Shown: piece by piece, positions 1-8,220 of the stretch | How positions within the stretch are numbered: position 1 is the stretch's first letter | Layout: each line of letters starts with the position of its first letter | Assembly: GCF_016756595.1 (NCBI RefSeq) | Contig: NZ_AP023257.1 | Location: forward strand, 1,876,001 to 1,940,000 | Origin: Mesorhizobium sp. L-2-11 | GTDB lineage: Bacteria; Pseudomonadota; Alphaproteobacteria; Rhizobiales; Rhizobiaceae | DNA: 64,000 bases | Direction of reading: 5' to 3' | Program-made: the position numbers and the translations under genes | Notes under the pieces: model-generated | The model's input: the letters and a program-made list of their open reading frames with translations, nothing else | Databases searched by the model: none | Told to the model about the DNA's origin: nothing

Positions 1-1035
1 CGCTTGCGCCAAACCTTCAGGCGTTAGGTCCTTCTCCGTCAGCACCGTTGCAAGGCCGAGTTCTTCGAGCATCAGGCTGCGAACCGTCTGTTCGGTTTCC
101 CCGCCGGCTGCAAATGGAACGAGCAGGGAGCGACAACCCGCGCGCAGGACATCGCAGACCGTGTTGTAACCCGCCTGCGAGACTGACAGGCGGGCGCCGG
201 TCAGCAGGCTGGCGAAATCCTCGCGGAACCGGAAGATGGACAAGACCGGCGAGGCATCGCGTGCGATCGCGTCAAACTCGTCTTTCGGCAGGTTTGGGCC
301 GGTGATCAAACACCATTTCCAAGTGTTGTTGGCATTCCGCGCCGCTGCGAGGGTGGAACTGACAAGGCTCTTTCCGGCTGCCCCGCCGCCAACCGACACC
401 AGAACGTCGAATCGCTCGGAGGTCGCGGGCGACGGCGGCGCGGCAACGAGCCCTGTGTAGGTGACCTCGGCCTTGATCGCCCCAGCCATTGGAAACGTCT
501 TGTCGATGGTTGCGAAAGCCGGATCGCCGTGGACCATGACAAGGTTGAAATGCCTGTTGATGAGATCGACCGTTTCCTCGTTTCGGCCCGGCTTGACGCG
601 CTCCTGAAGGATATCACGGACGGACGTCGCCAGCAGCGGTTTGGGCGACGTCGCGTCGATGGCCTCGATCAGCGGCAGGAGTTCGAAACGCATCTGCCGG
701 CGTCCAAATGGAAACGCCTCGACAATGACGATATCAGGCCTGCAATCCCGGAACGCCTGCAGCAGCATCTCTGAACGCCATTTCTTGAAATCATCGTCGA
801 TAGGTTTGCCCTGCAGGTCGACAAGTCCAGAAAATCCTTCATCGCCGGAGGTGACAGGTGGCAGGGTTACAGATTTCACACCCGCTCCCGGAAACCCGGC
901 GATCGGCACTCCGCCGGTCACGACGGTTACGTCAAACCCGTCATCGACCAGAGCCGCGGCAATCCGGCTGGCGCGCGCGAGATGGCCGATACCGAGCAGG
1001 TGCTGGACATAGAAGAAAGCGCGCAGCCGCTTCAT
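1..1035 (-). CDS. GT-B glycosyltransferase (MurG-like), 3' end outside window
   Basis: This reading frame is open from its ATG at 1035 to the left edge of the window, so the C-terminus is missing (345 residues visible). The N-terminus carries a GT-B style glycine loop (LGIGHLARASRI), and a C-terminal donor-site motif (SQAGYNTVCDVLRAG) is visible, as in MurG/GT28-type transferases. It probably transfers a sugar from a nucleotide donor to a cell-surface polysaccharide or lipid at the inner face of the membrane. The start overlaps the stop of the upstream gene (ATGA, 1032-1035), so the two are translationally coupled. It resembles the third gene of the cluster in layout. The acceptor and sugar cannot be told from sequence. 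Confidence 0.8.
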   Translation of the reverse strand, partial: MKRLRAFFYVQHLLGIGHLARASRIAAALVDDGFDVTVVTGGVPIAGFPGAGVKSVTLPPVTSGDEGFSGLVDLQGKPIDDDFKKWRSEMLLQAFRDCRPDIVIVEAFPFGRRQMRFELLPLIEAIDATSPKPLLATSVRDILQERVKPGRNEETVDLINRHFNLVMVHGDPAFATIDKTFPMAGAIKAEVTYTGLVAAPPSPATSERFDVLVSVGGGAAGKSLVSSTLAAARNANNTWKWCLITGPNLPKDEFDAIARDASPVLSIFRFREDFASLLTGARLSVSQAGYNTVCDVLRAGCRSLLVPFAAGGETEQTVRSLMLEELGLATVLTEKDLTPEGLAQA

Positions 1036-2276
1036 TCGGCGGCCCGCCACTCCCGCTCGAACAGTTCCTTGAGCTGCCCAATGCTTGCCAAATGATCGAA
1101 ATTTCCGCGCACGCGCCGCTCTGCGGCGTCGCCGAGGCGGGCGCGCAGCTCGGGATCACGGATCAGGCGCTCCAGCGCCTGCGCCAGGGCAATTGGGTTT
1201 TCCGTCGGAACCAGCAGCCCGGTTTCATCCGGCGACAGAAGCTCCGGCACGCCGGAAATATCGGTCGACACGCAGGCAAGCCGCTGGCTAGCCGCCTCCA
1301 CCAGAACATTCGGCAGACCGTCCCGGTCGCCATTTGCGGTGATCCTGCAGGCCAGGGCGAAGATGTCGGCGCAGCGGTAGTGCTCAAGCACCTCCTCCTG
1401 CGCGAGCGCGCCTTTCCAAAAGACGCGGCCATCCAGGCCGAGCTTTTGCGCCAGCGCCTTGAACCGTTCCAGTTCATCGCCGCCGCCGATATGCTCGAAA
1501 CGCCACGCCAAATCACCAGGCAAGAGGGCGAGGGCCTCCAGCAATGTATCGTAACCTTTCTTTTCAACGGCGCGCCCGACACTCAGAATGACAACCGGTT
1601 CGTCCGGCGCCGAGCCGTCATGCTGTTTTCGCGCCTCGCCGAAACTGCCGAAGCGATCAAGGTCGAGCCCATGATAGCTCAGATGCACAGACGAGTTGCC
1701 GTTAGCGAGTTTTTTCAGACGGTCGAAGCCGGTTTTCGTGCAGGTGACCGTCCAGCGTGCCGAGGAAAGCTTGTCAGCCAGATCCCAGTCCGCCGAAGTC
1801 CAGATGTCCTTAGCATGGGCCGAGCAGCTCCAGGGCAGGCCACGAAGCTGGCTGGCGTAGCGCGTCACCGATGCCGGTGTATGCGCGAAATGTGCGTGCA
1901 GCCAGCCCGCGTCTTGCGGCCATTCGGCCGCCAGCACGAGCGCTTGCCCGAAGCGGCGCGCGCGATTGCGCGTAAAGTCGCGGCCGAGGTCGATAGCCAG
2001 CGATCCGAGCGCGCGCCAGAAGCCCGGCCGCAGCAGATAAGCAAACAGCGAGCGAACCACGCGTAGCGGCTCTTCATGCAGATATTCCGGCAGATAATGG
2101 ACGGGCGCTTTGATCTCGTCATGCACGGGGTGGCGTTTTGGGTCGGTCGGCCGCCTGAGCGCGACGAGTATCAGGTCGAACCCCGCGCGCTCCAGGCCGA
2201 GCAGTTCCTGCGCGATGAAGGTTTCCGACAGCCGCGGATAGCCTTTCAGAACCACGACGATCTTGCGATGTTGCAA
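1032..2276 (-). CDS. Glycosyltransferase family 4 protein
   Basis: A 414-residue GT-B glycosyltransferase. The N-terminus (KGYPRLSETFIAQELLGLE) is typical of GT4 enzymes of the colanic-acid/exopolysaccharide type, and the C-terminal half has the donor-binding segment (EAASQRLACVSTDISGVPELL) with the conserved glutamate. The only start that fits is a TTG at 2276, one base after the stop of the preceding gene. That makes a tight three-gene unit with flanking glycosyltransferases and suggests ordered sugar additions to one glycan. The product is unknown. The long plus-strand frame over the same bases is a high-GC shadow. Confidence 0.85.
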   Translation of the reverse strand: MQHRKIVVVLKGYPRLSETFIAQELLGLERAGFDLILVALRRPTDPKRHPVHDEIKAPVHYLPEYLHEEPLRVVRSLFAYLLRPGFWRALGSLAIDLGRDFTRNRARRFGQALVLAAEWPQDAGWLHAHFAHTPASVTRYASQLRGLPWSCSAHAKDIWTSADWDLADKLSSARWTVTCTKTGFDRLKKLANGNSSVHLSYHGLDLDRFGSFGEARKQHDGSAPDEPVVILSVGRAVEKKGYDTLLEALALLPGDLAWRFEHIGGGDELERFKALAQKLGLDGRVFWKGALAQEEVLEHYRCADIFALACRITANGDRDGLPNVLVEAASQRLACVSTDISGVPELLSPDETGLLVPTENPIALAQALERLIRDPELRARLGDAAERRVRGNFDHLASIGQLKELFEREWRAAE

Positions 2277-2277
2277 C

Positions 2278-3492
2278 TCAGATCATGCCTTCAATGACCG
2301 AAAGGTGATGGCCGCCCCGCCGGTCGAGCAGTTCCGCGACGATTTCGGAAATATGAGGCAGCCCTTCCAGCGTCAGATGCGGATGGCTCTGCGATGGGCC
2401 GGGCCGGTCCGGCAGCACCTCCAGTGCATCGGCAAACCGCTGGGAATCCTCGGCTTCTTCCGGCAAAAGCATCTCAATGAGGCCGAGTTCGGCTGCGCGC
2501 CGTGCTCGGATCAGTTGTTCCTCGCGGGGCTTGACGCGCGGCACGATCAGCGCCGGCTTGTCGAAAGACAGTATCTCGCAATAGGTGTTGTAACCGCCCA
2601 TCGCCACGACTGCCTTGGCGCCGGCAATCAGATCTTCCATGCGGTTGTCGAACTCGATGATCTTGATATAGGGGATCTTGGACCCCTTCTTGAGCAGCTT
2701 GTTGCGCTTGCGCGCCGGCATGTAAGGCCCAAGCACGATCAGCGCCCTATGCTGCAATTGCGGATCGTGCTGATAGGCATCGATGACGCTGTGGATCAGA
2801 TCGGCGCCGTCACCGCCGCCACCGGTGGTAACGAGGATATAATCGCCCTCGGGCCGGTGGCCGGGCAACTCGTTCTTCTGCAGGCTCCGTTGCAGAAAAC
2901 CGACGAACTTCATCTTTGCCCTGACAGCCGGCGGCACATCCAAACCGGTCAACGGATCGTAGAAATCCGGCGGACCATAGACCCAGACCTTGTCGTAGAA
3001 CAGGCCTATCTTGCGCATCACATCCCTTTGTGCCCACTCTGCTTCGAGCAGATGCGGGGCGTCCATCACCTCGCGCAGGCCGAGCACGAGCGTGGTGCCC
3101 CGCGTCTTGAGGTAGGACAGCGTGTCCTCGATCTCACCGCGCAGGCCAAGCGGTTCCTTGTCGACGATGAAGATATCCGGCCGGAAGGTCTCGGCTGTGT
3201 GGCGGATGATCGACTGGCGCATCCTTAGCGTCTCATGCAGATCGATATCCTTTTCCAGCGAGGTGTATTCGCCGTTGCGCAACTTGATGACGCTGGGGAT
3301 CTTCACGAAGTCGACACGGGCGCGGTAGTCGAAGGCGCCGGCGATAGTCGCACCCGAAATGATAAGCACCTGAAGTCCGCGGAAATCCTCGACCAGCGAA
3401 TGCGCGATCGTCCGGCAGCGCTGCAAGTGGCCGAGCCCGAACGTGTCGTGGCTGTACATGAGAATTCGAGCATTTCGTACGTGCTGGGTCAT
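2278..3492 (-). CDS. GT-B glycosyltransferase (MurG/GT28-like)
   Basis: First gene of the three-gene glycosyltransferase unit, 404 residues from the ATG at 3492. The N-terminal loop SHDTFGLGHLQRCRTIA and the C-terminal GGYNTYCEILSFDKPALIV are the acceptor-side and donor-side signatures of MurG-like transferases. A glycine-rich stretch (VTTGGGGDGADLI) sits at the domain hinge. An in-frame extension to 3600 is open, but the internal ATG gives a normal N-terminus. It is divergent from the cyclopropane synthase. It probably makes part of a surface glycan or glycolipid, which is an inference from family only. Confidence 0.85.
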   Translation of the reverse strand: MTQHVRNARILMYSHDTFGLGHLQRCRTIAHSLVEDFRGLQVLIISGATIAGAFDYRARVDFVKIPSVIKLRNGEYTSLEKDIDLHETLRMRQSIIRHTAETFRPDIFIVDKEPLGLRGEIEDTLSYLKTRGTTLVLGLREVMDAPHLLEAEWAQRDVMRKIGLFYDKVWVYGPPDFYDPLTGLDVPPAVRAKMKFVGFLQRSLQKNELPGHRPEGDYILVTTGGGGDGADLIHSVIDAYQHDPQLQHRALIVLGPYMPARKRNKLLKKGSKIPYIKIIEFDNRMEDLIAGAKAVVAMGGYNTYCEILSFDKPALIVPRVKPREEQLIRARRAAELGLIEMLLPEEAEDSQRFADALEVLPDRPGPSQSHPHLTLEGLPHISEIVAELLDRRGGHHLSVIEGMI

Positions 3493-3827
3493 TGTTGAAC
3501 GTCTTTTGGAATTCTCGCCTGAGGACTGTGGCCGACCCCGCACGAAACTAGCCTCGCGGGTCCACCGACCTGTTTTGGAACATGACGGCGCAATTATCAA
3601 TTACCCCAGAGGGTAGATATGCGGAAGCCGGGAAGCTGCGTTCATCTCGGATCTTATTGCGCCAGAAGCAGACATTTCCGATCGCGGGCAGGCTGCCCGG
3701 ATGGGTCGCTACTCGGCATTGGGAGGGGATTTCTGAAGTCCGATCCCTCTCCGCCCCCAGATCGGCATTGATGTACCGACACCGGGTAGTCATACTTACG
3801 GGGCAAGTGAGGAGAAAACGATCCACA
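3493..3827. other. Divergent intergenic region
   Basis: About 335 bases between the divergent glycosyltransferase cluster and the cyclopropane synthase. It should hold both promoters. Open frames on either strand here lack a ribosome-binding site and family signature. I see no clear operator or structured RNA. Confidence 0.5.
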
Positions 3828-5063
3828 ATGCGTCTGCTGCCAAATCTGCTCTCCCGTTTTGTAAAAAACGGGCGCCTGACTGTCATATTCGAGGATGGCT
3901 TCAGGCAAGTCTTCGGCAGTGGACAGGATGGGCCCGACGTGACGATCCGCCTGACCGACAAAGCGGTCGAACGCGAGATCTTCTTCAATCCGGAACTGAA
4001 GGCGGCCGAAGCCTACATGGATGGGCGCTTGGTGATCGAGAACGGTGGCAAAGCATTTGACCTCTTGTCACTTTTTTCCGTCAACCGCACTGGGTTGGCA
4101 GCCCACCCTGTTCAGAAGGCGTTGCGGAAAGTCTGGCGTGCGTTGCGCCGGCGCCAGCAGAACAACAAGCTCGGTCTCGCCGCCAAAAACGTTCAGCACC
4201 ACTACGACATCCCGACAAAATTTTATGAGCTATGGCTCGACGAGACAATGACCTATTCGTGCGCCTATTACACGGCAGCGGGCAATAGTCTGCAGCAAGC
4301 GCAGATCGACAAGCATCGCCACATTGCCGCGAAGCTCAAGCTAGAGCCGGGCATGCATGTGATGGAAATCGGCTCAGGCTGGGGCGCTCTCGCCATCTAT
4401 CTCGCCAAGTATTGCGACGTGAAGGTCACGGCGATCAACGTTTCGACGGAGCAATTGGCGGCGTCTCGGCTTCGAGCGATCGAGGCCGGGGTCGCTCATC
4501 AGATCGATTTTCGCGAGGTCGACTATCGCGAGGTCAGCGGACAGTTCGACCGTGTTGTCTCGATCGGAATGATGGAGCACGTAGGCGTCGTTCATTTCGA
4601 CAGCTATTTCACAACCATTAGTAGATTGTTGAAGGAGGGCGGCTTCGCATTGGTTCATGCGATCGGACGCATGTCACCGCCTGGTACGACGGCGCCGTTC
4701 ATCCGCAAGTATATCTTTCCAGGTGGGTATGTGCCGGCTTTGTCAGAGGTGTTTGCCTCGTTGGAGCGCACGGGGATCTGGTGCGCGGACTGTGAAAATT
4801 TGCGGCTGCACTATTACTGGACGATCCACGATTGGCGTCTCGGTTATGAGGCCAGGCGCGAGGAGGCAATCGCCATGATGGGCGAACGCTTCTGCCGTAT
4901 GTGGGATTTCTATCTGGCGTCGGCCGAACTCGGCTTCCTAAACGGTTCAAATTTTGTCTACCAGATACTGATCTCGACTCGCCGTGACGATGTCCCTGTC
5001 ATCCGCGATTATATTGTCGAAGAAGAGCGACGCCTACTGAGCTCGATGCAGACGCGTGCGTAG
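3828..5063 (+). CDS. cfa: Cyclopropane-fatty-acyl-phospholipid synthase
   Basis: A 411-residue SAM-dependent methyltransferase of the CFA synthase family, which adds a methylene bridge to unsaturated acyl chains of membrane phospholipids and hardens the membrane against acid and other stress. Visible marks are the N-terminal lipid-binding region (NPELKAAEAYMDGRL), the family motif KNVQHHYDIPTKFYELWLDE, the SAM loop VMEIGSGWGALA and the motif SIGMMEHVG. The ATG at 3828 is preceded by GAGGAG at 3809-3814. Upstream in-frame codons have no support. Length is normal for the family. The gene symbol reflects the family; rhizobial genomes often carry several paralogues. Confidence 0.9.
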   Translation: MRLLPNLLSRFVKNGRLTVIFEDGFRQVFGSGQDGPDVTIRLTDKAVEREIFFNPELKAAEAYMDGRLVIENGGKAFDLLSLFSVNRTGLAAHPVQKALRKVWRALRRRQQNNKLGLAAKNVQHHYDIPTKFYELWLDETMTYSCAYYTAAGNSLQQAQIDKHRHIAAKLKLEPGMHVMEIGSGWGALAIYLAKYCDVKVTAINVSTEQLAASRLRAIEAGVAHQIDFREVDYREVSGQFDRVVSIGMMEHVGVVHFDSYFTTISRLLKEGGFALVHAIGRMSPPGTTAPFIRKYIFPGGYVPALSEVFASLERTGIWCADCENLRLHYYWTIHDWRLGYEARREEAIAMMGERFCRMWDFYLASAELGFLNGSNFVYQILISTRRDDVPVIRDYIVEEERRLLSSMQTRA

Positions 5064-5411
5064 TTTCGTTATACACCAGTGAGCCCGGTCCGCTGGTTAG
5101 CTCGCCCTGACTTTGATCGGGAGGCGTAGACAGCGACTTGCATGAAGGTCTGATTGGCTATGGCCAGTGGGCATTCTGGGCGATGGAAAGCCGCAGGCGT
5201 TGCGTTCGCCTGCTTCGCCGCAGAGATGCTGCGTGTTCCGCCGGGGACATGGCGCCAGCAAGCAAGCTAAGTCTCCGGATCCGCTGCCTTGCCTCCCCAC
5301 AGCGACGACACCCAGAGCTCCGGGGGCTACCTCGATCGAACGCCCGTCATTCATGATCTCAGAATCATGGCGACCCATCGATTCAGCAACCAGAAGAACG
5401 CAGCTGCAGCG
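5064..5411. other. Convergent gene-free region
   Basis: About 350 bases between two converging genes (CFA synthase and aldose epimerase). Short frames on both strands look like chance. I see no clean terminator hairpin with a T-run. Confidence 0.45.
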
Positions 5412-6581
5412 CTAGGACGCGTCGGTGGAGAATTTGTGTATCGTAGTCGACTTCAGCGTTTCGCCCGGTTTCAGCACCGTCGTCGGAAATGACGGCTTGT
5501 TCGGCGAATCCGGAAAGTGCTGCGTCTCAAGGCAGAAGCCGTCGGTCTGGCGATATTGCTGACCGGCCGCGCCGACGAGCGTCGAATCGAGGAAGTTGCC
5601 GCTGTAGAACTGGACCCCGGGCTCGGTGGTCGAGATCTCCATGATCCGGCCCGAGCGCGGCTCGTAGACTCGCGCGGCGAGCGAAAGCCCACTCCCCGAC
5701 CGGTTCAGCACGAAGTTGTGATCGTATCCGCGGCCATAGACCATCTGTGGATCGTTCGAGCGGATGCGTGCGCCGATCGGCGCCCCCTGGCGGAAGTCGA
5801 ACGGCGTGCCGGTCACGGAGGCGAGCTGCCCGGTCGGGATCAAGGTCGCATCGACCGGCGTGTAGCGGTCGGCGTTGATGGTGAGGATGTGATCGTCGAT
5901 CCCACCCGTGCCGTCGCCGGCGAGATTGAAGTAGGAATGACTCGTGAGATTAACCACGGTTGGTTTGTCTGTCGTCGCCTCGTAGTCGATGCGCAACTCG
6001 TTGTCGTTGGTGAGGCTATAGACGACCTGGACCGTGAGCGTGCCGGGATAGCCTTCTTCGCCATCCTTGCTCGTGTAGTTGAGCTGTGCTGCGGCGCCGC
6101 TGACGCTGCTCAGCGGCTCGACCGCCCAGACGACCTTGTCGAAGCCTTTCGTACCACCATGCAGGCTGTTGGGCCCGTTATTGGCGGCGAGTTGATATTG
6201 CGTGCCGTCGAGCGTGAACTTGGCGCCGCCGATGCGATTGCCGTAGCGCCCGATCAAGGCGCCGAAATAGGGGTTCATGGATTCGTAATCGGCGAGTTCC
6301 TTGAAGCCGAGCACAACGTTGTCGAGCTTGCCCCAGCGGTCGGGCACATTGATCGCCGTGATGATACCGCCATAGGCGATGAACTTGACCGACGCGCCCC
6401 TGTCGTTGGTGAGCGTGTACAGATCGATGGCTTTGCCGTCCTGCGTGTTCCCGAATGGGGTCTTGTCCACAGAGCCAGCGCCTGCGCTGGTTCCCGTCAG
6501 CAGCACACCCATGCCGAGCACGGCCGCGCCGAGCACTGACCTATGCCAGCTACGCGACATGTTGGGATCGATCGGCGTCAT
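5412..6581 (-). CDS. galM: Aldose 1-epimerase (mutarotase), exported
   Basis: Interconverts alpha and beta anomers of aldoses. The 389-residue protein has an N-terminal signal peptide (hydrophobic stretch near residues 15-35 ending in TSAGAGS), so it probably acts in the periplasm. Active-site landmarks of the GalM family are present: NSLHGG and TSHSYFNLAG carry the catalytic histidines and FCLETQHFPDSPN the catalytic glutamate. The ATG at 6581 has a strong GGAGGGAGGA ribosome-binding site, which decides the start over the ATG seven codons later. It is divergent from a sugar ABC operon, so it may present the correct anomer to the binding protein. That link is inferred. Confidence 0.9.
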   Translation of the reverse strand: MTPIDPNMSRSWHRSVLGAAVLGMGVLLTGTSAGAGSVDKTPFGNTQDGKAIDLYTLTNDRGASVKFIAYGGIITAINVPDRWGKLDNVVLGFKELADYESMNPYFGALIGRYGNRIGGAKFTLDGTQYQLAANNGPNSLHGGTKGFDKVVWAVEPLSSVSGAAAQLNYTSKDGEEGYPGTLTVQVVYSLTNDNELRIDYEATTDKPTVVNLTSHSYFNLAGDGTGGIDDHILTINADRYTPVDATLIPTGQLASVTGTPFDFRQGAPIGARIRSNDPQMVYGRGYDHNFVLNRSGSGLSLAARVYEPRSGRIMEISTTEPGVQFYSGNFLDSTLVGAAGQQYRQTDGFCLETQHFPDSPNKPSFPTTVLKPGETLKSTTIHKFSTDAS

Positions 6582-7053
6582 GGTTTCCTCCCTCCATAAA
6601 GCCTCTTCGCCGGCGGCTTCTGACGAGCCGCCTGGAGGACCAATTCTAAGCTCATCTGGCTATCAAGGTAAGCGCGTCCTGGTAGAGATTGCACGATCAC
6701 GCCGTGCTTGAAGCGTGTGCCGGATACCGCCGGTCGCATCAGCTCATTGCCTGATCAAAATTGCCGTCGGTGCATGAATCGCAGGACGGGCATCCGCCTG
6801 GTTCCGACTTCGCTTGCTGCTTGCCGGAACAAAGCCGACCGACTCTTGGCCGGGCCCTCGCATGCAATAGGAGACCTTTCGCCGGCGCCGATGCTTCTCG
6901 CTCTGAGCCAATTCGTCTGTGCAAGTGAGGAGCACTATTTACCTGGACCGACTTTGCGCAGAATATCATCGAGTGGGAGGAGGCATTCGGACCCCTTCGA
7001 TAAAGTTCGCCCGAGTGGCTTCCGACCTCGCTGGTTTCAAGGGAGGAGCAATC
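6582..7053. promoter_or_regulatory. Divergent promoter region, epimerase / sugar ABC operon
   Basis: About 470 bases separate the exported mutarotase from the sugar-binding protein gene. A weak dyad (GCACG at 6691-6695 and CGTGC at 6703-6707) is the only operator-like element I see. No regulator gene of the LacI or ROK type lies beside it. The frames here have no coding signature. Confidence 0.35.
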
Positions 7054-8136
7054 ATGAGGCGTATTTTCTCGCTCGCGGTATGCGCCGCGGCGTTATTGTT
7101 CGGCGTCTCGGACGCCTTCACGCAGTCCGGCAGCGTCGAGAAAGCAGTCGGCGGCTACAGCTTCGAAGAAGCGGCAAAGGAGGCTCCCGGCACAAAGGAC
7201 TTCCATTCGGCCGATGGCCACCTCACTTTCGCCATCGTGACGCATACGGCCGGCAACGGCTTCTTCGACCCGGTCTATGTCGGAGCCAAGGTCGCCGGCG
7301 ACATGATCGGCGCCAATATCCTGCTGCTTGGTTCGGAATCGCCAACCGACGATCCCGCCCGCGAGATCGAAATTCTGAACCAGATCGTGCAGGATCCCAC
7401 CGTCGACGGCATAATCATGACGACGCCGCAGGTCGGCGCTTATAACGACATCGTCAAGGCCGCCGAGGGGAAGGGCATTCCCGTCGCCACGACCAATTCG
7501 TTCGACGGCACGCTCCTTGACCGCAGCCGCATCAGCCATACCGGCCAGGACGCATCGGCCGCAGCGATCGCCGGTGAGGCGCTGGTAAAATGCCTGGCCG
7601 ACAAGGGCATTGAGAAGGGCACGATCGTGCTACCGTCCTCGACCGCGATGGGCAACGTCGAGGTGAATAACCGGGTGACCGCCGCTTTCAATGCCATCGT
7701 CAAGGGGCTGAATGACGCCGGCAAACTCGCCAACTTCAAGGTCGACGCCGGTCCGGAGAACACCGGCATCGACACCAATCCGAACGATCCGGTGAACGGC
7801 ATCGTCACGCTATTCGAATCGCGCGGCGATGTTGTCGGCGCTTTCGCCGGCAACAACGTGTTCACGCCGGCCCTTGCCAAGGCCGTCGCCCAGACCGGGA
7901 AGACCGGCAAGATCTGCGCCTACGGCTTCGACCTCGGCCCGGCTCAGCAGGATGCGTTGAAGAGCGGCGACCTGACCGGCGCGCTCGGGCAGCAGCCGTT
8001 CCTGCAAGGCTTCTGGCCGGTTATGCAGCTCTATCTGCAGATTGACCGCGGCATCGCGGCGGCCAATCTCGACACACGCGCCCAGCTCGTAACGCAGGAG
8101 GACGTCGAGAAGGTCGGCAAACGGTTCGAGAACTGA
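7054..8136 (+). CDS. Sugar ABC transporter periplasmic substrate-binding protein
   Basis: A 360-residue binding protein of the ribose/xylose/galactose type (periplasmic-binding protein fold I). The first ~23 residues form a signal peptide ending near AFTQS. The body contains VTHTAGNGFFDPVYVGAK and QDPTVDGIIMTTPQ, typical of the N-lobe hinge and ligand pocket. The ATG at 7054 follows a GGGAGGAG ribosome-binding site, so in-frame codons back to 6919 are not used. It is the first gene of an operon with a fused permease and an ATPase. The substrate is probably a monosaccharide. The nearby mutarotase argues for an aldose. Confidence 0.88.
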   Translation: MRRIFSLAVCAAALLFGVSDAFTQSGSVEKAVGGYSFEEAAKEAPGTKDFHSADGHLTFAIVTHTAGNGFFDPVYVGAKVAGDMIGANILLLGSESPTDDPAREIEILNQIVQDPTVDGIIMTTPQVGAYNDIVKAAEGKGIPVATTNSFDGTLLDRSRISHTGQDASAAAIAGEALVKCLADKGIEKGTIVLPSSTAMGNVEVNNRVTAAFNAIVKGLNDAGKLANFKVDAGPENTGIDTNPNDPVNGIVTLFESRGDVVGAFAGNNVFTPALAKAVAQTGKTGKICAYGFDLGPAQQDALKSGDLTGALGQQPFLQGFWPVMQLYLQIDRGIAAANLDTRAQLVTQEDVEKVGKRFEN

Positions 8137-8160
8137 GTCCCGGTCGGACGTCTGAAATCG

Positions 8161-8189
8161 CTGCGGGAGGGCGCAAGGTCCCCCCGCAG
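8161..8189 (+). other. Intercistronic stem-loop after the binding-protein gene
   Basis: CTGCGGG at 8161-8167 pairs with CCCGCAG at 8183-8189 in the gap between binding-protein and permease genes. Stem-loops here are known in sugar ABC operons to stabilise the upstream message so that more binding protein than permease is made. There is no T-run, so full termination is unlikely. Function is inferred. Confidence 0.5.
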
Positions 8190-8220
8190 CGGCAGCAGGG
8201 AAATTGACCAGAAGAGACCT

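Noticed and set aside
858..2066. Long plus-strand frame of 402 codons over the glycosyltransferases
   Set aside because: It is antisense to a well-supported GT4 gene, has arginine- and glutamine-rich composition typical of a GC-rich shadow, and shows no family motif.
2263..3228. Plus-strand 321-codon frame
   Set aside because: Antisense shadow of the MurG-like glycosyltransferase.
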